DNA of 52,822 nucleotides from Candidatus Eremiobacterota bacterium (GTDB lineage Bacteria; Vulcanimicrobiota; Vulcanimicrobiia; Vulcanimicrobiales; Vulcanimicrobiaceae). The notes beneath the pieces were generated by a model that had not been told where the DNA came from, did not search any database, and was given only the letters and a program-made list of their open reading frames with translations. A program made the position numbers and the translations under genes. The stretch spans positions 1-52,822 of the forward strand of contig JAFAKB010000047.1 in NCBI GenBank assembly GCA_019235885.1, read 5' to 3'. This document shows positions 48,394-52,822 of this stretch, piece by piece (the first letter of the stretch is position 1; the number at the start of each line of letters is the position of its first letter).

Positions 48394-49365
48394 CTAGGTG
48401 TACTTCACGCGCGGGTCGAGCCACGCGTAACAGACGTCGGCGATGAGGTTGAACAAGACGACCAGGAACGACGAGAGCATCATGTAGCCCATCAGCAGCG
48501 CGAAGTCGAACTGGCCGAGCGCGTTGTAGAACAGCCGCCCCATGCCCGGCCAGGCGAAGATCGTCTCGGTGACGACCGCGCCGCCAACCAGGCCGGGAAG
48601 CGAGAGCGCAACGACGGTGACCAGCGGGATCAGCGCGTTCTTCAGCCCGTGCTTGAGGATGACGGCGGTCCGCGAGACACCTTTGGCCTGGGCCGTGCGC
48701 ATGTAGTCGGTGCGAATCACCTCCAGCATCGAGCTGCGCATGAAACGCGACCACTGCGCGATGAACAGGAGCGACAGAACGACCGTGGGCAAGATCAAAT
48801 GTTGTATTCGGTCGCCGAAGTCGAAGGTGTCGGAGGTCGAGAGCCCGGCCGAGGGCAGCGAGAACTTGTATCCGAACGCGGTGATGCCGACCACCGAAAA
48901 CGCGAGCTGCATCATCAGCCCGAACCAGAACACCGGCATCGACTGCCCGAAGAAGGCGAGCGTGGTGACCGTGTAGTCGAGCCAGGAGTACTGCTTGACG
49001 GCGCTGATGATCCCGGCCGTCACCCCGATCGCGATCGAGAAGACGAACGCGCAGCCCATCAGGGTGACCGTCGCCGGCAGCCGGTCGAGGATCGCCTGGA
49101 TGACGGGTTCCGAGTTCGACATCGACCAGCCGAAGTCGCCCGACAGCACGCGCAACAGCCACCTGAAGTACTGGACGTACGGCGGCTGGTCCAGGCCGAG
49201 ATTGTGCTTGAGCCGGATGATGTCTGCTTGGGTGATGTGGGGGTTCTGGAGGTACGGCGTCAGCGGACCGCCCGGCGCGGCCTGCAGGATCGAGAACAGG
49301 ATCACCGAGACCAGCAAGAGGATCGGGATGTTCTGCAGCGTTCGGCGGACGACGTAAGTGAACAG
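48394..49365 (-). CDS. Dipeptide/oligopeptide-type ABC permease, DppB-like (CTG start)
   Basis: 323 residues if started at the CTG at 49365, which sits 7 nt after GGGGAGG and gives the family's N-terminus FTYVVRRTLQNIPILLLVSV. The next start, TTG at 49317, would cut off that helix. Core features: SGDFGWSMSNSEPV, the helix block PATVTLMGCAFVFSIAIGV, the EAA loop DYMRTAQAKGVSRTAVILKH and ETIFAWPGMGRL, ending in WLDPRVKY. Forms a heterodimer with the DppC-like protein; the periplasmic binding protein may be the one at 52241-52822. Confidence 0.9.
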   Translation of the reverse strand: MFTYVVRRTLQNIPILLLVSVILFSILQAAPGGPLTPYLQNPHITQADIIRLKHNLGLDQPPYVQYFRWLLRVLSGDFGWSMSNSEPVIQAILDRLPATVTLMGCAFVFSIAIGVTAGIISAVKQYSWLDYTVTTLAFFGQSMPVFWFGLMMQLAFSVVGITAFGYKFSLPSAGLSTSDTFDFGDRIQHLILPTVVLSLLFIAQWSRFMRSSMLEVIRTDYMRTAQAKGVSRTAVILKHGLKNALIPLVTVVALSLPGLVGGAVVTETIFAWPGMGRLFYNALGQFDFALLMGYMMLSSFLVVLFNLIADVCYAWLDPRVKYT

Positions 49366-49473
49366 CGGAGGACCTCCCCAGGGCGAGCCGACGCGAGTTC
49401 CGGCCGGGGAACGCGGTTTCCTCGGGAAATCGCTGCCGCGTCTCTGTCTTATCTGTCTTAGACGAGGAAACGC

Positions 49474-50298
49474 TCAGGCGGCGGCCGCGGTTCGCAGCTT
49501 CAGGATGCGGCGCGCTTCGGCGGGGGTCGCGACGGGACGGCCGAGCTCCTCGGCGATCCGGACCACGCGCGCCACCAGCTCCTCGTTCCGCGCGAGCCGG
49601 CCCTTGCTGTAGTAGAGGTTGTCCTCGAGCCCGACCCGCACGTGACCGCCCATCGCCACGGCGACCGTCGCCAGCGGCAGCTGCATGCGCCCGATCCCCG
49701 CCACCGACCAGGTGCAGCCCGCGGGCAGCGCGCGGACGCAGTCGATCAGGTTCTCGACCGAGGCGTCGAGCCCGCCGGGGACGCCCAGGACGAAGTCGGC
49801 GTGGGCGGGGAGGCGGATCGTCCCCTCGGCGGCGAGCCGCTTGGCGTTCGAGAGGTGGCCGAGGTCGAAGATCTCCAGCTCGGGGGTGACCCCGAACTCG
49901 TCGAGCTTCGCCGCGATCCCGCGCATGATCGGGAAGCTGTTCTCGAAGACCTCGTCGCCGAAGTTCACGGTGCCGCAGGTCAAGGTCGCCATCTCCGGCC
50001 GCAGCACGAGCGGCGCCGCGCGCTCCTCCGACGTCATCCCGATCGCCCCGCCGGTCGAGAACTGCACGATCAGATCGCTCGCCGCCCGAATCGCCTCGTA
50101 CGCCGCCCGAAACCGCGCGACGTCGTGCGTGTTCGTCCCATCGTCGTTCCGGCAGTGCACGTGCACGACGCTCGCCCCCGCCTCGCGAATCGCCCGCGCC
50201 GTCTCCCCGAGCTGCTGCGGCGTGACCGGCAAATACGGCGTCTGCTCCGGCATGACTTCCGCCCCGACCGGCGCGACGGTGATGATCAAAGGGTCCAC
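49474..50298 (-). CDS. BKACE (DUF849) beta-keto acid cleavage enzyme
   Basis: 274 residues from GTG 50298. BKACE motifs: N-terminal PLIITVAPVGAE, zinc site HVHCRNDDG, STGG, then GTVNFGDEVFENSF and ELEIFDLGHL, with GGHVRVGLEDNLYYSKG at the C-terminus supplying the His and Glu. These enzymes condense a beta-keto acid with acetyl-CoA and cleave it (for example 3-keto-5-aminohexanoate in Lys fermentation, dehydrocarnitine in carnitine breakdown). The GTG start excludes a longer ORF with unrelated N-terminus. It lies between two permease pairs. Confidence 0.88.
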   Translation of the reverse strand: MDPLIITVAPVGAEVMPEQTPYLPVTPQQLGETARAIREAGASVVHVHCRNDDGTNTHDVARFRAAYEAIRAASDLIVQFSTGGAIGMTSEERAAPLVLRPEMATLTCGTVNFGDEVFENSFPIMRGIAAKLDEFGVTPELEIFDLGHLSNAKRLAAEGTIRLPAHADFVLGVPGGLDASVENLIDCVRALPAGCTWSVAGIGRMQLPLATVAVAMGGHVRVGLEDNLYYSKGRLARNEELVARVVRIAEELGRPVATPAEARRILKLRTAAAA

Positions 50299-50376
50299 GC
50301 AAAATCTCTTCTCTTTCACCCCAATCCCCGCCCTCATACGCCTGCCGTCGGAGAGGCCACTCGCGTAAGCGTGCCT

Positions 50377-50403
50377 GCGTTCGGGGCGGCACGCCCCGAA
50401 CGC
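50377..50403. repeat. Perfect 12-bp inverted repeat (stem-loop) between permease and BKACE genes
   Basis: GCGTTCGGGGCG (50377-50388), GCA loop, CGCCCCGAACGC (50392-50403). No T-run on either strand. It lies 11 bp past the stop of the permease at 50414-51322, so it could be an RNA-stabilising or Rho-dependent element that sets differential expression within the cluster. Confidence 0.6.
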
Positions 50404-50413
50404 CGCCCCAATC

Positions 50414-51322
50414 TCACCAGACGGATGGATCGAGGGCATCGCGCAAGCCGTCGCCGAGCAAGTTTACGCCCATCACGGCGATCATGATGGCGAGGCCGGG
50501 GAAGAGGGCGGTCCACCAGGCGGTGTCGAGATACTGGCGGCCGTCGGCGAGCATGCCGCCCCAGGACGGGGTCGTGGGCGGGACGCCGAGACCGAGGAAC
50601 GAGAGCGACGACTCCAGCACGACCGCGCGCGCGATCTCGAACGTGCCGAGGACGATCGCGGCGGAGGCGACGTTCGGAAGCAGGTGGCGGGCGAGGATGC
50701 GCGGCGGGGCGGCGCCGGCAGCTTCGGCGGCGAGAACGAACTCGCGCTCGCGCAGGCTCATCGCTTCGGCTCGCACGACGCGCACGTACTGCACCCACGA
50801 GGTCAACCCGATCGCGGCGATCACGGTCCACAAACCGGGGCCGACGACCGCGACGATCGCGACCGCGAGCAGCACGAGCGGGAAGGCGAGTTGGACGTCG
50901 GTTATGCGCGCGATGATCGCGTCGACCCAGCCGCGGCGGTAGCCCGCCAGCAATCCGGCCGTCACACCGATCGTTCCGCCGATCGCAACGACCGAAATCC
51001 CGACGATCACCGAGACGCGCGCGCCCCAGATGATGCGCGCCAGCAGATCGCGGCCCAGGTTGTCGGTGCCGAGCGGATGCGCGTGCGTTCCGCCGGCGAT
51101 CCACATCGGCGGCTGCAGCGTCGCGGCGAGGTCTTGCGCGTTCGGGTCGGCGCGCGCGATCCACGGCGCGAAGAGCGCGCACACGACCACGATCGCAACG
51201 ATGACCACACCAATCAGCGCCGCCGGGTTGCGCGCGAGCCGGCGCAGCGACGCGGTGCGTCTCCCAACGAAGGGCGCATCGTCGGCCGGTGCCGCTGGCG
51301 ATGCGAGCGCCGTGGTCACCAT
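50414..51322 (-). CDS. Oligopeptide-type ABC permease, DppC-like (second pair)
   Basis: 302 residues from ATG 51322 (TGATG with the upstream stop; a GTG one codon earlier is possible). DppC pattern: helix PAALIGVVIVAIVVVCALFA, HPLGTDNLGRDLLARIIWGA, EAA loop EFVLAAEAAGAAPPRILARH, SLSFLGLGVPPTTPSWGGML and GDGLRDALDPSVW at the end. Sequence clearly different from the other DppC-like protein, so two distinct permease pairs exist. Confidence 0.92.
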   Translation of the reverse strand: MVTTALASPAAPADDAPFVGRRTASLRRLARNPAALIGVVIVAIVVVCALFAPWIARADPNAQDLAATLQPPMWIAGGTHAHPLGTDNLGRDLLARIIWGARVSVIVGISVVAIGGTIGVTAGLLAGYRRGWVDAIIARITDVQLAFPLVLLAVAIVAVVGPGLWTVIAAIGLTSWVQYVRVVRAEAMSLREREFVLAAEAAGAAPPRILARHLLPNVASAAIVLGTFEIARAVVLESSLSFLGLGVPPTTPSWGGMLADGRQYLDTAWWTALFPGLAIMIAVMGVNLLGDGLRDALDPSVW

Positions 51323-52239
51323 CACGCGTACCGGATGCGCGGGTCGAGGACCGCGTACAGCAGGTCGACGACGAGGTTCAGCAGCACGAACGTCGTCGCG
51401 GCGATCAGCACCACCGCTTCGACGACCGGGAAGTCGCGCTCGAAGACTGCCTGCACCGCCAGCCGCCCGACGCCGGGCCAGGCGAACACCGTCTCGGTGA
51501 TGATCGCGCCTGAAAGCAACGTCCCCAATTCGACGCCGAGCTGCGTCACGATCGGGAGCAGCGCGTTGCGCAGGCCGTGCCAGAGCGTCACGCGCCGAAA
51601 CGTCAGGCCTTTCGCGCGCGCGGTCCGCAAGTAGTCGGCCGCGAGGACTTCGAGCATCGCGGCGCGCGTCAGGCGCATGATCTTCGCCGTCGAGAAGAAA
51701 CCGAGCGTCGCGGCCGGCAGGATCAAGTTGTGCCAGTCGCCGATCCCGCTGGCCGGAAACCAGCCCAGCCGCACGGCGAAGAACAGGATCAGCATCAGGC
51801 CGATCCAGTACGTTGGTGCGCTCTGCCCGATCAGCGCGATCACGCGCGCGACGTAGTCCACCCAGGTGCGCGGCCTCAGTGCCGACAGAATCCCCGCCGG
51901 AACGCCGACGAGCACGACGATCAGAAACGCGCTGCTCGCGAGCAGCGCCGTCGCCGGCAGCCGCTGCAGCGCGAGCGCCATCGCCGGCTCTTGATGCCGC
52001 AGCGACAAGCCCAGGTCGCCGTGCGCGGCCGCCGCCGCAAACGACGCGAACTGCACGATCAGCGGCCGGTCGAAGCCCTGCTCGTGCCGGAACGCCTCGA
52101 TCTCCGCCTTCGTCGCCTCCGGCGGCATCATCACGCTCGCCGGATCGCCGGTCAAGTGCAGGATCAAGAACACCACGCTCGCGACGCCGATCAGCGCCCA
52201 CAGCGCGCCGAGCGCGCGCCGGGCGAGGTACGCGCTCAC
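51322..52239 (-). CDS. Oligopeptide-type ABC permease, DppB-like (second pair)
   Basis: 305 residues from GTG 52239, starting one base after the solute-binding protein stop. Features: N-terminal YLARRALGALWALIGV, HLTGDPASVMMPPEAT, the helix SAFLIVVLVGVPAGILSAL, EAA loop DYLRTARAKGLTFRRVTLWH and ETVFAWPGVGRL, ending VLDPRIRYA. Pairs with 50414-51322 in the same transcript and probably receives substrate from 52241-52822. Confidence 0.92.
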   Translation of the reverse strand: MSAYLARRALGALWALIGVASVVFLILHLTGDPASVMMPPEATKAEIEAFRHEQGFDRPLIVQFASFAAAAAHGDLGLSLRHQEPAMALALQRLPATALLASSAFLIVVLVGVPAGILSALRPRTWVDYVARVIALIGQSAPTYWIGLMLILFFAVRLGWFPASGIGDWHNLILPAATLGFFSTAKIMRLTRAAMLEVLAADYLRTARAKGLTFRRVTLWHGLRNALLPIVTQLGVELGTLLSGAIITETVFAWPGVGRLAVQAVFERDFPVVEAVVLIAATTFVLLNLVVDLLYAVLDPRIRYA

Positions 52240-52240
52240 G

Positions 52241-52822
52241 CTACGTCAACGACATCTCGTAGGCGCGAATCCACTCATCGCCGCGCGGGTGCCAGCGCAG
52301 CCGCTTCGAGGTCGCGTAGAGGTCTTCGTACTGGAACATCACGATCCACGGCGCGTCGTCGTGCAGAATCGTCGCGATCTGCTTGTAGAGGGCCTTGCGT
52401 TTGGCGACGTCGAGCTCGCCGCGGGCCTGATCGGCGAGCTTGTCGATCTCCGGGTTGCCGTAGCACGAGAGCGGCGCGGACGAGGTGAACAGCGCGGTGA
52501 TCACACCGTCCGCGTCGGCCGACGGCTGGTTCCAGCCCAGCTCGTAGAGCGGCGTGAGGGCGCGCTTCCCCACCATGCTGGAGTACGACACCCACTCTTG
52601 CGGCTTCACCGTCGCCGTGATCCCGACCGATTGCAGTTGCCCGGAGACGGCCTCGGCGACTTCACGGTCGCGGTTGTAGCGGCCGATCGGCGCGTTGATC
52701 ACCAGCGAGATCCCTTTGCCGTCGGGATACCCGGCTTTCGCGAGCAGCGCTTTGGCTTTGGCAAGGTCGTGCTTGTAGCCCGGTACGCTCGGATCGTAGC
52801 CGAAGTAGTTGGGCGGGATCGG
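52241..52822 (-). CDS. Periplasmic solute-binding protein (SBP_bac_5 family), C-terminal part
   Basis: About 193 C-terminal residues of an oligopeptide/nickel-type binding protein; the N-terminus and signal peptide lie beyond the window. Visible family features: FGYDPSVPGYKHDLAKAKAL, LLAKAGYPDGKGISL, VAEAVSGQLQSVGITATVK, ARGELDVAKRKALYKQI and DDAPWIVMFQYEDLYA. It presumably delivers substrate to the permeases encoded downstream. The stop at 52241 precedes the permease GTG by one base. Confidence 0.9.
   Translation of the reverse strand, partial: PIPPNYFGYDPSVPGYKHDLAKAKALLAKAGYPDGKGISLVINAPIGRYNRDREVAEAVSGQLQSVGITATVKPQEWVSYSSMVGKRALTPLYELGWNQPSADADGVITALFTSSAPLSCYGNPEIDKLADQARGELDVAKRKALYKQIATILHDDAPWIVMFQYEDLYATSKRLRWHPRGDEWIRAYEMSLT

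Overview
The window is high-GC bacterial DNA from a diderm: it carries two RND exporters, a PBP4-type DD-carboxypeptidase and several lipoprotein or Sec signal peptides. Gene style (copper-amine-oxidase-N 'stalk' protein, YncE/phosphoesterase fusion, many GTG/TTG starts, 4-nt stop/start overlaps) would fit a Candidatus Eremiobacterota (WPS-2)-like or other under-sampled lineage. That assignment is inference; no rRNA is present to settle it.

1-2115 holds a methionine/sulfur operon (metY-metX, minus strand) behind a leader that looks like a Cys/Met-responsive transcription attenuator: a 24-codon Cys/Met-rich leader peptide, a terminator, and leader sequence complementary to the terminator. 2128-9212 is an accessory block, all on the minus strand and visibly less GC-rich in places. 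It contains a three-gene unit with two related stand-alone HTH proteins, a three-gene unit with a PD-(D/E)XK-like protein, a secreted propeller protein, a DoxX protein, and a coupled pair of a membrane-TPR protein and an Fe(II)/2-oxoglutarate oxygenase.

9301-15496 returns to core-like genes: phosphoesterase + ABC exporter, a degenerate arginine-deiminase-fold protein, a DUF3311/SSS symporter pair, an Xre/RES toxin-antitoxin module and a second DoxX protein. 15533-28967 carries a YncE/phosphoesterase fusion, an operon of malic enzyme, orphan response regulator and MocR-type regulator, a class III nucleotide cyclase, a serine hydrolase with the TldD/PmbA protease pair, cyclopropane-fatty-acid synthase and a small secreted protein. 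29033-35853 is a tightly coupled five-gene operon (SDR, GT39-type membrane protein, MmcB-like nuclease-fold protein, M1 aminopeptidase, PBP4), each junction a 4-nt overlap.

35906-44173 has a stalk-domain protein, two tandem RND transporters with an unusual central membrane insertion, and tRNA-Leu(GAG). 44283-47035 is a plus-strand redox/stress region: a Fur-family regulator with an operator on its own promoter, MsrB, an ECF sigma factor and an anti-sigma/DUF4349 fusion. 46998-52822 runs on the minus strand: a small unknown gene, then an oligopeptide-type ABC uptake cluster with two permease pairs around a BKACE (DUF849) enzyme and the C-terminus of a solute-binding protein. No CRISPR array, insertion sequence, rRNA or integrase was seen. 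No intergenic stretch exceeds about 300 bases.
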